A stretch of DNA of 64,000 bases, taken from Flaccisagitta enflata (lineage: Eukaryota > Chaetognatha > Sagittoidea > Aphragmophora). The position numbers and the translations under genes were made by a program. A model generated the notes under the pieces. That model was not told the DNA's origin, searched no databases, and saw only the letters and a program-made list of their open reading frames with translations. Position 1 is the first letter of the stretch; each line of letters begins with the position of its first letter. The DNA lies in NCBI GenBank assembly GCA_965153355.1, contig OZ231128.1, positions 33,790,001-33,854,000 on the forward strand, in the 5' to 3' direction. Of this stretch, positions 37,360 to 51,451 are shown piece after piece.

Positions 37360-40300
37360 ATGTTCGCTGCAACTATTTTCTCTACGACAATGTTGTTCCT
37401 GATGCTCTTATTTTCGGCGAATTGCTTTTCTTCTGGTCAAAATTATAACTTCCGTAACAACTTTGATGTAACAGCTTTCATGGCGGCCTTAAAAGGCGTC
37501 ACTGGGTCGATTCCATCACGTAACGATGGATTCATTCGAATGAAAAAACAGAGGGTTGCGAGGGCCAACCCTGAAGGTATGCGTGGCTGAAACTATACTG
37601 ATAATTTCACTTTTTTTTTTTTTTGCGTAATCGATAAATAAAATCCCGCCATCCGAGAGTAATGGAAATCCGCTTATAACTATAAGGGATATACACTTTT
37701 TTTTTTATAAGCACGCTCCTTTTTTGGCTGAGGCTGAGCGTGCTTAGCAAAATCTCATTTTCGAGGCTGAAGTGTGCTTAAATGCGTGCTTATCATTCAT
37801 CAGTAAGTAAATATCCTATTAAGTATAGAAAACAGTAATGCATAGAGTATTGTATAGTATAGACTAAAGTATAGTATAGAATACAGTAATGAATGTATTT
37901 TAAATAAGAAAATATACAGTATCCTTTATTGACGTTGTGCTACTTTCATATAAACCATGGGATGAGATTAAAATCATGGTTTGATTTAAATTTCTTTAGA
38001 TTTTTTGTGTTATTTAGTATCATGCCATATTTTTCTTTTGAGGTGGCCCTTGTTACAGCAATAGATTCATATTAATAATAGTATCTAAGCAATGACATTC
38101 TTAAATGTTATTAGAAATTCAATTATTTCTATTAGTATCAAAATCCTGAATATACTGACAGACTGATATTATAGATGATTTCAAATTCCATCAAAATTTC
38201 CATTGGTTTTTGTGAAATTCCAACAAAAAAATGTACAGAAATTAGCATGTTTTCGGAAAATCACCAAGAATTTTTTTCGAATTGAAAATCTCAGCCTGGA
38301 GCGTGCTTAGCAATGTGCTTAAATTTTCCCAATATCTGAGGCTGGGCGTGCTTATAAACGAGGTGCTTATAAAAAAAAATAAAGTGTACAATCTTAATTT
38401 CATCATGTCATTCACACTAATGTTTTATACTATACTATACTATACTGAGAATTTCTCTCTTTTTTTTTTTTTTTTTTTTTGCGTAATCGATAAATAAAAT
38501 CCCGCCATCCGAGAGTAATGGAAATCCGCTTATAAATATGAGGGATATACAATCCTAATTTCATCATGTTATTCACACTAATGTTTTATAATGGCAAGAA
38601 CAGAAATACGTCTGTAACTGACAGAATTTATTTGTCCCCTACCATCCGTTTGGGTGCTTCACATAGCAAAAGTTGCTTATTTCTTTTCATCCTCTTTACC
38701 TAATGTGGAGTGGGCAATTTTAGGACCCTTATCATTTTTCTTTTATCAAAAATTCTTCATCTTCCGTTTTTTAGAAAATTGTTTCTGAGAGCCTAATTTG
38801 TATATTGCAGTGGGATAAAAAAGTATGCTGATCTTCTCTGAATTAGCTTTTATAAACTTCTGCAGTTTAGCGAATTGCTAACCTGCTTTTTCACAAGCTC
38901 TTACGTAACTTATGCTCTGATATTTTGATTTATTTCTACAAAAATCATGGTTTTCTAAAACTAACAATTGTTTCTTTTGTAACAAGACTACACAGGATTT
39001 TGCTGAATTCTGGGAAATCTGAGTAAACTTTAAGGCAAAAAAAAAAACGGAAGATGAAGGAATTTTGAGAAAAGGAACACGGTCATCTTTATGATTTTTT
39101 TCACTCCATATTGGGTTAGCGGGACGAGAAGAAAATCAAATTTTTTGCTATGCAAAGCACGCAAACCATCCGTAATCGCGGGATTCAACTGTCCGTCCTT
39201 CTGTCGGTCTAAAGCACTGCTTCTTCCGCGTTTACGATTTTTATGTCACTGCAGCCGTCCCTTCCCACCAGTACGCTCTTAGTAATGGCCTGAAAAAATA
39301 GGGCACCCGCCCCCGGTATCCGGCCTTTTAATTTTCAAAAGCACGAATTTGATTTTATGCGTAATCTTTTTTTTTTAATGTGGGACCAGAAGTCGGCAAT
39401 GAGCTGGAGCAGGCGGCCCTGGCCAAAGTCTACGAAGGGATCGTTGCTCTTCAAGCCGCGAAAAGCTTAAAGCAGAGAGGAAGTGAAGGCGGCGTTGGCA
39501 AAGATGTCAGCGGCGGAAAACCGGCTGTAGAACCGGGATCGCTCGATGAAGCCACCAACAATCTCATCAAAGCGTTCGCCGTGCCAGGTTCGCGGTATAC
39601 CGTTTCACAACTCCATATCCTTGTTGTTGTTGGTGGTGATTGCTCTTTTTTGTTGCTGTTGTTGTCGTTAGATTTGTGTTGCTAATGATCTTCTTCTTTT
39701 GCTTTTTTTCTCTTTTTGTTCTTCTTATTCGCAGTTGTTTTCGATGATTGGTGTAGTAGTACTAGTAGTAGTGGTAATTGTTGTTGTTCTCTTCTTCTTC
39801 TTTTTCTTTTTCTTTTTCTTCTTTTCTTTTTCTTTTTCTTTTTCTTTTTCTTTTTCTTTTTCTTCTTATTTTTCTTTTTCTTTTTCTTTTTCTTTTTCTT
39901 TTTCTTTTTCTTTTTCTTTTTCTTTTTCTTTTTCTTTTTCTTTTTAGTTGCGGACACGCAACTCTATAGGAGGCTTTGTCCGTCCGTCTGTCCGTCAGTC
40001 CGTCGGAGGTCATCAAGTTAAAAAGTGGGAAAACGAGCGTTTTTAATACTTTTTGTGTATGTTTGGGTGTTGGGGGTAAATTGTGGTGTGGAGGGGGTTG
40101 GATGCCCCTGCCCACCCGTCCGCAACGATATTGTGACCCCGCGTCACTTGTTCTTTTTCTTCTTCTTCTCCTTCTTCTCCTCCCTCTTCTTCCTCTTCTC
40201 CCTCCTTTTTTCTAGATTTTAACTTGATGTATAAAGAGTCCTCCTTGCTTGTTCATCTTTCCATTTTTATCTTCATGAGCGGCTTTATCCGTTCGTCAGT

Positions 40301-42585
40301 CCGTCTGTCCATAGGCACGAGAAAATAAGTACAAAAATGAGTGCTTTGGATGGTTTGTGCGTGTGTGTGTGGGGGGGAGAGGGGTATTCGCCCCTGCCCA
40401 CCCGTTCGCAACGATAATGTAACCCCGGGTTACTTGTTCATTGAAGATTCCTCCGGTGCTTCAAATATTTCTCCCGTCAACGTTAAGCCGGCCAACCCAG
40501 TTGTCATTCCTTCCATGCCGCGGGTGCAGCCAGTGATGTCCAACTTCGTTCCATTGGCAGCGGGTGGTTCTCTGACATCGCGCCTCTCCCCGGCCATAAG
40601 CAATGATGCGTTTAGGAAGATGCAACAATTTGGGTGAGCGAAAACAATGTCCCATGGCCATATGCCCATATCCATTGTTTGTGGTTTCATTGAACAGTTA
40701 AATTTTTTTTCCTTTTCATCTCCCTTCTTCCCCTTCCTTTTCCTTTTCTTCTCTTCCTCTTCTTCTTCTTCTTCTTCTTCTTCTTCTTCTTCTTCTTCTT
40801 CTTCTTCTTCTTCCTTTTTCCCCTTCTGTTTCCTCTTCTTTTTCATCCTCTTCGTTTTCTTCTTCTTCTTCTTCATCTTCTTTCTTCTTCTTCTTCTTCT
40901 TCTTCTTCTTCTTCTTCTTCTTCTTCTTCTTCTTCTTCTTCTTCTTCTTCTTCTTCTTCATCTTCCTCTTCTTCTTCTTCTTCTTCTTCATCTTCTTTTT
41001 CTTCTTCTTCTTCTTCTTCTTCTTCTTCTTCTTCTTCTTCTTCTTCTTCTTCTTCTTCTTCTTCTTCTTCTTCTTCTTCTTCTTCTTCTTCTTCTTCTTC
41101 TTCTTCTTCTTCTTCTTTTTCCTAGTCTCCGTTTTCTTTTCCCTTTTTTTCCTTTTTTCCCCCCTTTTTCTCTCTCTTTTCCTTTTTTTTTCTCCCTCTT
41201 TTCCTTTTTTTCCTACTTACTTCAAAAAGGAACTTGCTGCAGGGGCAAAAACCTCTCTCCACTCCAAATCAAACACCTATCGCGGGGAACATGAACAATT
41301 TTGTTCCTGGTACCATGGGGAAATGGCAGTCCCATGCCGCTGAGGTGAACAAACAGAGAGAGAATGGGAAGAATTTAGTCTTCAAACGGTTCCTTGTTCT
41401 TGTCTTGCTTCCTTTCTATTTGCTATGAAAAGGTTCATAATGCGCGAGGGACGTTCTACGCAGTGTTTTGAATATTATTTTATATGCTAATCGGTAGTTT
41501 AGATAGTAACTAACCGTCAACAGTACTAATCTTCCCGATGATCCCGTATTAACACCAACTAATACGTCGTAACTACAGTCCCTTGTGGCCCACAAGGGCC
41601 TTGTGGGTTACCACTCTAAATATTCCTCATGAAAATTGGATTCTTTCACTTTTCATCAGCCAGCAAAGGTTCAACTTCTTCAGTCGCTTTTCCGTCAAAG
41701 TAGAAACAACAATAACAACAACAATCTTGCGTATTGGCGAGCGCCTATGGCGGACTCAAACGCCGCGGCAGCTGCTGCAAAACTGTTGCACCGTGCCAAA
41801 TGGAATTCGAGGGTTGGCACGGCGGCCGCGGCAGCCGCTTCCACCGGCGGCGGAGCAGTGGCTGCTACGACGCCGGCGCCTCCATCCGCCGCTTCTTCGG
41901 GGTCCCTGGCCAACTGGGCGAATGGCAATTTAGCGCGGCGTATGATGCTGTTCAACAAGCATCTTGTCCATCAGGCGACTCCTTCGATTTCTGTGACGGA
42001 AAACGAAAAATTTATTCGATGGCGTGACAACGGCAGAGAGTTTGTTCCGGTGGAAACGGCGCCAGGTCGGCCGGCCTTGATGAGAATGATGATGTCGCCG
42101 ACGCCGCAGAGCCCATCAGCCGCCGCTGCCGCCGCCGTTGTGGCCGCTTCGATGAGAGGCGGAATGTTACCGAGAGGAGGTAGAGGAGGAGCGAGAGGTA
42201 TTCAAAACGGAAATACTGCCGCCGCTGCGATGAACGATTTTTACTGGGCTAACCAATTGTTTCCAACTGGGAACGAAAACGATAATAACAGAATGAAAGG
42301 GTTCTACGACAACAATAACAATCTTTTAAATAACAATAACAACTTTTTCCCAATGGCCGGGAAGCTACCAACTCCTGCTGTCACTCCGGCGGCTTCGACG
42401 GCGGCGCCCAAACCCACGGGATGGGCGAGATTCTTACCGGAAAATCTTGACGCCGGAATCGCGGCAGCGGCAGCGGCAGCAGTCACGGCCAGTCCGACGC
42501 CGCCGCAACCGATCGATTGGAGGAAATTCTTACCGGAAAATCTGGCCGCCATCGCTAACCAACAGCAGAGCGAACATTTGAAAGG

Positions 42586-42651
<66 letters not shown>

Positions 42652-43236
42652 AAAAAATGTTTTCATGATATCCGATCGGAATTTCGCATTTTTTCATTTT
42701 ATTGTAAATTTTCCATGTAATTCAACAAGTATTTTGAATTTTGTTACTTATTTGATATTTCTCTATGTTATTCAATGGGGATTTTACTTTTTTTTGGGTC
42801 AAATTTCCATGATATTCAAGCGAATTTTGTATTTCTTCAATTTTCCATGATATTCAATGGGAATTTGAGGAGGGGGAAACAAATGTGTGGATATAACTGG
42901 ATATATGTATGTAAAGAAAATTCACCCCTGCGTCCTACAGGACATCGGGCCTTTGGGGCCGCTGCCCAAAAAGCAATGCATGAAATCGTAAGCACAGAAC
43001 TGTATCAGAAAAATTATGCACATTAGTGAGTGCTGATATTTGGCGTTAATTGTATCTTAAAAATTTTTAACATAGCAACTGGATCGATGTGGACGACGAA
43101 ATGGAAGCATTCTGCCAATGAAACTTCGAGTGGCTCGTCAACTGAAGACGAAGGCTTCGTTGTCATCGGACAGAAATGGATTCCGTTTTACAAACCATTC
43201 CAAGCACCGGGTTATTTTAGCGATTCAATTGATTGA
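37360..43236 (+). CDS. Secreted Ala/Asn-rich low-complexity protein, six exons
   Basis: I do not recognise the family. The exons are 37360-37576, 39390-39587, 40447-40633, 41230-41344, 41660-42584 and 43076-43236 (TGA), with matching phases 1, 1, 2, 0, 1. Exon 1 encodes a clear signal peptide (MFAATIFSTTMLFLMLLFSA, likely cut after NCFS). Exons 2-4 are Gly/Ser/Pro/Ala-rich. Exon 5 (308 codons) has Asn runs, poly-Ala blocks, an RGGMLPRGGRGGARG stretch and two repeats built on W-(A/R)-(R/K)-FLPENL. The last exon has WIPFYKPFQAPGYF. The biased composition suggests an extracellular matrix, cuticle or mineral-associated protein, by inference. A weak donor at 43210 (phase 1) or direct splicing from 42584 would instead join the downstream hevein exons (see next entry). 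Repeats fill every intron, with a GA tract directly after the exon 5 donor. Confidence 0.6.
37694..38386. mobile_element. Mariner-type MITE with TA target duplication and nearby empty site
   Basis: This 693-bp element begins CACTTTTTTTTTTATAAG and ends ...TTATAAAAAAAAATAAAGTG. TA lies on both sides (37692-37693 and 38387-38388). The flanks gggata and caatct are found joined as gggatatacaatcc at about 38542-38554, the unoccupied paralogous site with one TA. Inside, GCGTGCTTA-type motifs repeat near each end. It lies in intron 1 of the secreted-protein gene and has no coding capacity. Confidence 0.88.
39785..39945. repeat. (TTTTTC)n microsatellite
   Basis: A nearly pure hexanucleotide pyrimidine tract on the sense strand of the secreted-protein gene. 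It is immediately followed by a hairpin-ended element. Confidence 0.95.
39943..40152 (+). mobile_element. Hairpin-ended element, AGTTGCG stem subfamily
   Basis: The hairpin AGTTGCG-GACA-CGCAACT is at 39946-39963, then ctataggaggctttgtccgt with a TCCGTC array. The distal box GTCCGCAAC at 40118-40126 is a 9/9 complement of the first hairpin arm plus loop. The outer end is gaccccgcgtcacttgtt. This is the best uninterrupted reference copy of the subfamily. Confidence 0.85.
40270..40446 (+). repeat. Second AGTTGCG-subfamily copy, hairpin lost
   Basis: The copy has gagcggctttatccgttcgtc, aaaatgagtgctttggat and the distal gttcgcaacgataatgtaac word, ending ggttacttgttcattgaag. Its distal end forms the acceptor side of exon 3 of the secreted-protein gene (exon starts 40447). 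Confidence 0.7.
40756..41117. repeat. (TTC)n microsatellite
   Basis: A long TTC trinucleotide tract with a few interruptions, on the sense strand and about 110 bp upstream of the exon 4 acceptor at 41229. Confidence 0.95.
42586..42646. repeat. (GA)n microsatellite directly after an exon donor
   Basis: The exon 5 donor reads AAAG/GTGGAGAGAGAG, so the GA tract begins within the donor consensus itself. Confidence 0.95.
42690..42985 (+). repeat. Dispersed repeat D with tattcaatgggaatt tandem lead
   Basis: Units of ttttccatgatattcaatgg are followed by the signature tcctacaggacatcgggcct and ttggggccgctgccc. It is the same architecture as 1915-2232. Confidence 0.75.
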
Positions 43237-43408
43237 AAATTGATGAAATAAGAAATAGAAACGTCTGTCCGATGAAGGGATGAAAAGTAGTTTGTTTTAG
43301 GTGAAGTTTATTTCATTGGTTAATGGCATGAGTTATAGTGTTGTGAATAACCGTCATCAAATGAGCAAATACATACGTATACTAATACTCTTCCATCTAT
43401 CTATTAAG

Positions 43409-45092
<1,684 letters not shown>

Positions 45093-45329
45093 AAAACAAG
45101 TTTGGGGTGCTTGAAATTGGCGGAGGCGTCGAACTCACGGACAACAAGAAAAGCAACATGAAGAAGAAAAATAACATTAGCAACGACAACAACAAAAACA
45201 ACACTCTCTCTAGACAGCGCCCAGCCGATTCAACTTCTTTCTCCGTGACCTCTGCTCACTGTAGCCATTATTTACTCCCTATGTCCACAATCGCGTCTCT
45301 GTATCATCTTATCATTATTTGAGCGTGTC

Positions 45330-45700
45330 TCGACTGTCATGTCGATGTTCCGTTAATTTACATCACTTTCATGAATATTAATATATCTCCATATTGTGGC
45401 AAAATTAAATATTATTCTTGTATTGTATTTTTCATTGCACAATCCAAATTTGGCCCCTAAGCATGATCACTTGATAGACTTCGACCCGAAAATTTTCCAA
45501 GGTTAGCCACTCAGCCTGTAGCTCAATCTATTGCAATGCAAGTAATGCAAGTAATGCCAGTATTTCATGGACCCGCTCAGCGCTTTCGGAAATACACGTT
45601 TCAAATTTCAAGGTTCTAGCTCAAACGCTTCAGAAGTTATGAGCATTAGTTTTGACCAATGGTTAAATAAACCATATCAAGCCGAAAAAATCTGGGCCAA
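45330..45700. other. No recognisable feature
   Basis: This is AT-rich sequence with no supported gene or repeat, and a short direct repeat aagtaatgc near 45540. Confidence 0.5.
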
Positions 45701-45704
45701 TCTT

Positions 45705-45765
45705 TATTTAACGAGTGACGCGGGGTCACGTATCGTTGCGGACGCGTGAGCAGGGGCACACAACC
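45705..45765 (-). repeat. Distal end of an AGTTGCG-subfamily element
   Basis: The reverse complement gives gtccgcaacgat and gaccccgcgtcac, the outer end of the subfamily. The rest of the element is absent. Confidence 0.65.
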
Positions 45766-45879
45766 CCCATACGGTAATGTTAGGGAATTCAATCCTGTAC
45801 ACTTGTTTTTTCCTGTGAGAGCAAATCTTTGATTGAAGCTTACTCGAGCTAAAACATATGAAATCTAACCAACACCTAG

Positions 45880-45968
45880 CCCTAGCCCTGTCCCTAATCC
45901 CTACCCAATCCCTAACCCTAAAACCCACCCCGTCCCTAACCCTAACGCCACCCCAAACCCTAAAACAT
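45880..45968 (-). repeat. Interstitial telomere-like repeat
   Basis: CCCTAACCCTAAAACCC variants, the complement of the G-rich runs at 11975-12189 and 13448-13525, are degenerate here. Confidence 0.7.
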
Positions 45969-46523
45969 TACCCGCTTAAAAAACTTGAAAACAAAAGACA
46001 CGGATTGACATCGCTAACGTGACCCAAAGGGTTTGAGTATTTGATCTGGGCGAATTAAGTCATTTCCTATCGATTGCACCCCACTTTCGAAGACTTTTTT
46101 AAAAAAATATTTTGTGAAAGTTTTTAGTGACCCGTCCGACGTCAAGTTTTAAAAAAATCAATAAGTCTACAGGATTATTTTTATCATTTTTTAATGATTG
46201 CGCCCCACCTTTGATGAGCGTTTTTTGACAAAAAATTCTCCCTGGGGGCCCTTAGGGGCCCCTAAGGAGCTCAAAGTTTTGGTCGATGTGATCAACGTAG
46301 TAATGTGCATTCGCCAAGTTTTCTTTCAAGACCAGTTTCAAGCTGATTAGTTAGAGTTCGAGCATCCCGTTAGTATGCCGTTAGTCCCTTCAGACCGGCC
46401 GCATACATAAGAGAAATCGGAAAATTCACCAGGAAACAAATTCACATGATTTGAATTTGTAAAATCAAGAAATCACAAGCGGCAATAATGTCTTTTTGAA
46501 GGCTCCCTGCTAAATGGAAACAA

Positions 46524-46529
<6 letters not shown>

Positions 46530-46570
<41 letters not shown>
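46530..46570. repeat. (GA)n microsatellite
   Basis: A short pure GA tract. Downstream to 46800 are two decayed hairpin-element ends (gctagtccgcgattaag, gctagtccgcgacttag). Confidence 0.9.
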
Positions 46571-46573
<3 letters not shown>

Positions 46574-47439
46574 TTGAAAAAACGGACCGATGGACAGACG
46601 GACAAAGACTTTGTTTTACGCTAGTCCGCGATTAAGATAAAAGGGATCAAGAAGGAAGTAATTTTGATACTCAAATGGATGGAAATGAAGAAACAAACAG
46701 ACAAACAAAACGGACCAATGGAGGGACAGACAGAGCCTCCTGTAGTCAGCTGTAGAGGCGCTAGTCCGCGACTTAGAAAAAGGGAATCGATAAAGAAATG
46801 AATTTGATACAATTTTTTTATTTTATAAGAGACAGCTTTTTTGAACTCAGCCTGGGTGTTCTTAAATTTTGGGCTGTTTTCAGCCTGAAATTCTCTTAAA
46901 GTGTTCTTAATTTCTTCGATATTTATTAAGATATTAATCGTATGAAAACTCCTTAAAGTATTTGTATCTTAAACTTGGTAATTATCATGGTTTTTGGGCA
47001 GCGGCCTTGAAGGGGTCGATGACCTATGCATTCACACATATGACGCACTGAAATTAATGTAAGAGGAATTTACCCAGAGGACAAAGATATTATTCACTTT
47101 ACTATTTTTGCATAGGTCAATGCTTGTGTTTATTTTTTTGTACTTAAATGTGTAAACTTACATGAGGAAACCGATCTGTTATTGTCAAATTACAAAAATG
47201 CAAAAAGGTTGAAGGAAATTCGATTTTGATGAGACTAAAAAGTGAAAAAAAAATGACAATCATTTCAATAACTGCTCACTGAAAATTTTAAATTTGCATA
47301 AAAAATCAAAATATCATTAAAATAAGAACATATAGCGCTTGAAGTTATACTTCTAGTCACGAGAAACAGTTCTGATTTTGCTCTAATTTCGAATTCAACT
47401 ACCTGTAAGATATCATCGGCATTGCCAAGCGCTGACCTC

Positions 47440-48265
47440 TACAGTTCTGGGGGTGGCACCAATGGATAGAGCTTGAAATTCTGCTTTGGATTTCGTCGGA
47501 ATGATAATAGATTAAAGCAACCCCGATTTTTAGTATTGAATTAACTGACATGATGTTTGACACAATTTTCTGTTCTTACATTCAGAGTCAGAGTCCAGGG
47601 ACATAAAGGTCAACCTAAGCACAGACAATTAGATTTTTTTTTAATCTATAGCATTTCATATACATTATGGTCACTCTTTTTTTCATTGATGTCCCCCAAT
47701 TGGTTTGGAAAATATTTCACTTTTCCTTCTAGATCTACTTCCTTACTCGGATGAATATGTATGTAAGGGTGATTTTTATGGTGCGAATTTCCTTGTCATC
47801 GTTGCTGTTTCACTATGATGTAGTGATTTACGCACTAGCATCACCTCTCACCAAAACAACTTTTCTATGGCGCTAAATTTCATGACACAGCCTGCTGCTT
47901 GCAGTCGGATCCACCTTTGGTAAAGTGATGAACTGTCTGCACATCTGTGTATTCGTCCGTCCATTTATTTGTTGATTTTAGCGAGTTTGTCTTTCTTCCC
48001 TGATGCGCAATGATACATTGGAAGGTTAACTCTGACTTAGAAAAAATGTCAGTGGAGATGAGTTTTAGAATGAAGTCGTACAATAAGTGTTACTTTTTTT
48101 CCCCCATTTTTTTATTAAAAAAGTTTGTAAATCACCAAAACGATTAATGCTAAAGACTTATAGTTTCCACAGTTTTATTCAGCGTCCTCACTTTAGTCAA
48201 AATGCCAAAAATCTTTATCGAGCGAGCTTTTCAACCCCCTCTGATATCGCCGCCTAGAACATAGC
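47440..48265 (-). repeat. Dispersed repeat I, copy 1
   Basis: It matches 53560-54405 in reverse complement along most of its length. Shared words include cagttttattcagcgtcctc, agggacataaaggtcaacct and ctgctttggatttcgtc. Copies differ by many substitutions and indels, so they are old. No protein is conserved between them. Confidence 0.75.
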
Positions 48266-48589
48266 GCCCTCAGTTTGTGTTTTAGGAATCGCGCTATGTT
48301 CTTGTTTTGTCGATATTTTGATTTTCTATGCAAATTTAAAATTTTCAATGAGCCATGGTACATTGACAAAATGAGTTTTTTATTGTATTTCGCATATTTT
48401 TTCAGCTGTAAACCAAAGGATTTGATATTAAAACTTGCATATGCAAGTCAATTCATGCAAAATATGGCTGCTGACAGTTTACTTGAAAACATAAAAACAA
48501 AAATTGTCATTAAATTTCATTTTATAAATTTCATGACTTATCTAGCTCGGGTAGCAAATTCTATGGTGATTTTCAGTGCGTCATATGGA

Positions 48590-48990
48590 GAATTTTCTCC
48601 TCCTCCTTCTTCTTCTTCTCCTTCGTACCCCCCTCCCCCCAGCCTCCGGGCCCATATCTCAGCCTGGAGGCCCATATCCCAGCCTCAAGGCCCAAATACC
48701 AGTCTTGAGGCCCAAATCCCACCTTTGAGGCCCAAATCCCACCCTCAAGGCCCAAATCCCAACCCCAAGGCCAAGATTCCAGTCTCTAGGGATTTGGGCC
48801 TCAAGACTGGGACATGGGCCTCGAGGCTGGGATATGGGCCTCCAGGCTGAGATATGGGCCCGGAGGCTGGGGGAGGGGGGGAAAGCATAGGTCAGCGACC
48901 CCTTCGGGGCCGCTGCCCTGCTCCCCCCTCAATTTCATCCACAACCTACTTAAGCAGGGCACGGGTACCGCTGACCATCTAACGCTTTTG
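48590..48990. repeat. Repeat F, copy 2
   Basis: This is an inverted minisatellite of ~20-bp units (aggcccaaatcccagcctca and its complement), ending gcagggcacgggtaccgctg exactly as at 32440-32915. Confidence 0.85.
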
Positions 48991-49277
48991 CGACTATTTT
49001 TAATATAATACCTGATTTCATAGGCCAACTAAATAAGGAAGTTCTTTTATAGATAAAAAAAACCTATATTTCTGAAAAATTTGAATAAAAATCATTTTTT
49101 AGATCAGAAATTAAAAAAAAATTCTTTTGAAAACGACCAAAACTGAATCTCAGCCTGGGCATTCTCTTATTTTGTTCTTAAAATTTTGGCAAATCTCTGG
49201 CTCATGTCTCTTATAAACTGGTCTCTTATAAAAAAAAGAGTACTAAAGTGGATGGAAATGAAGAGAGGGAAAGAAAC

Positions 49278-49340
<63 letters not shown>

Positions 49341-49342
49341 AG
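49278..49342. repeat. (GAAA)n microsatellite
   Basis: A pure tetranucleotide purine tract with imperfect GAAA-like flanks to 49390. Confidence 0.95.
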
Positions 49343-49559
49343 ATGAGAAAGAGAGAATCAAAGACAGAAAGGGAAAGAAAGAAAGAGGTCAAAGCGTGCC
49401 AGCATATCGCTATCTTGTGATGATTAAAACTATCTCCCGACCCCCCCCCCCCCTCGTCACAAACTGGTTCTATTTTTACGAAAAATGAGCCGGTGATTTT
49501 AGCGTTGACTCGGCCAAATGAAACCGGTTTGAACAAGGTTCTTCGGAAGGCTGGTGGCC

Positions 49560-50502
<943 letters not shown>

Positions 50503-50850
50503 AAGTGAGTGAATATAATATGAGATATTCGAAGAGGGTTTAATGCCTCAGCTTCGAGTCCTGTTTCAGCCAGTTTTCTCTCGACAACTCGTCCCCCAAA
50601 TGAAAACTGACATACACAAAAAATGAAAAAAAAAAAACAACTTTAAACTTTTAACGATGATGAAATTACACGTAGTTACTTTAAATGCGCTGTGTTCTTT
50701 ACACGTCATCATGCGCAGAATCCATCTTGGATGGTCGCATGACTCGCATCCTCCAAGGCCTAATTTCTAGAAGGTTGTCAGTATTCTCAACTTCCGCCCT
50801 GGCTCCACGCGTATTTCTCTATCATTTCAACTACCGTGAATTCGCTTTTT

Positions 50851-51116
50851 CTAAAAGCTTGATTCCTCAACGAACTCCATCAATTCTCGTGCTTGTTTTA
50901 CCGCTCGTGTATGAGGACACAAGTCGATATTTACGCGACTGATCAGACGTTGGCTGCTCTCCATCTGCGCTGTAGCTGCTGCTGCAGTTGCTGCCGTGTT
51001 GCGCGTTTCGCACGCGTACGCTGCCTTTACGTGCGTATTGCAACTTGCCGAAAGGCACGCACGCAACTCAGTGAATGGACGTCTGCTAAAGCAAGTTCTG
51101 CAACACTTCTCACATT
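50851..51116 (-). CDS. Weak candidate exon, strand uncertain
   Basis: On the minus strand an acceptor-like cttgctttagcag at about 51104 is followed by a frame open to a TAG at 50851, ending HTRAVKQARELMEFVEESSF, with an Ala/Thr-rich middle from CAG/GCA repeats. The plus strand is also open over much of the stretch. GC content is higher than in the surroundings. I recognise no family on either strand. Confidence 0.22.
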
Positions 51117-51293
51117 AATTGAAGGATGATATTTCCATAATTTCACCATTGCTAAAAACAAATTAACAATTGAGCAAGATCTGTCCATGCCGTGACAACG
51201 ATCCATAAAGAAAAGATAGTATACGGTTTCACTCTGGATTTTGATCTTTTCAAATCAATTTTCGAAGATAATTTTTATAATCCCTTTTCTTAG

Positions 51294-51355
51294 ACGTAGT
51301 TTTCATGTTCTGAAAATCGAAATTCGCAACCTTCAAGGACAAGGTGAGAAAAAGA

Positions 51356-51451
<96 letters not shown>

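Larger units (their letters stand above)
46812..49241. mobile_element. Possible mariner-type MITE split by nested insertions
   Basis: The left end is TA then CAATTTTTTTATTTTATAAG with a cagcctgggtgttcttaaat motif. The right end has cagcctgggcattctctt and ttataaaaaaaagag before TA at 49242. Between them are repeat I (47440-48265) and repeat F (48590-48990). Reading it as one element split by later insertions is an inference. Confidence 0.45.
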
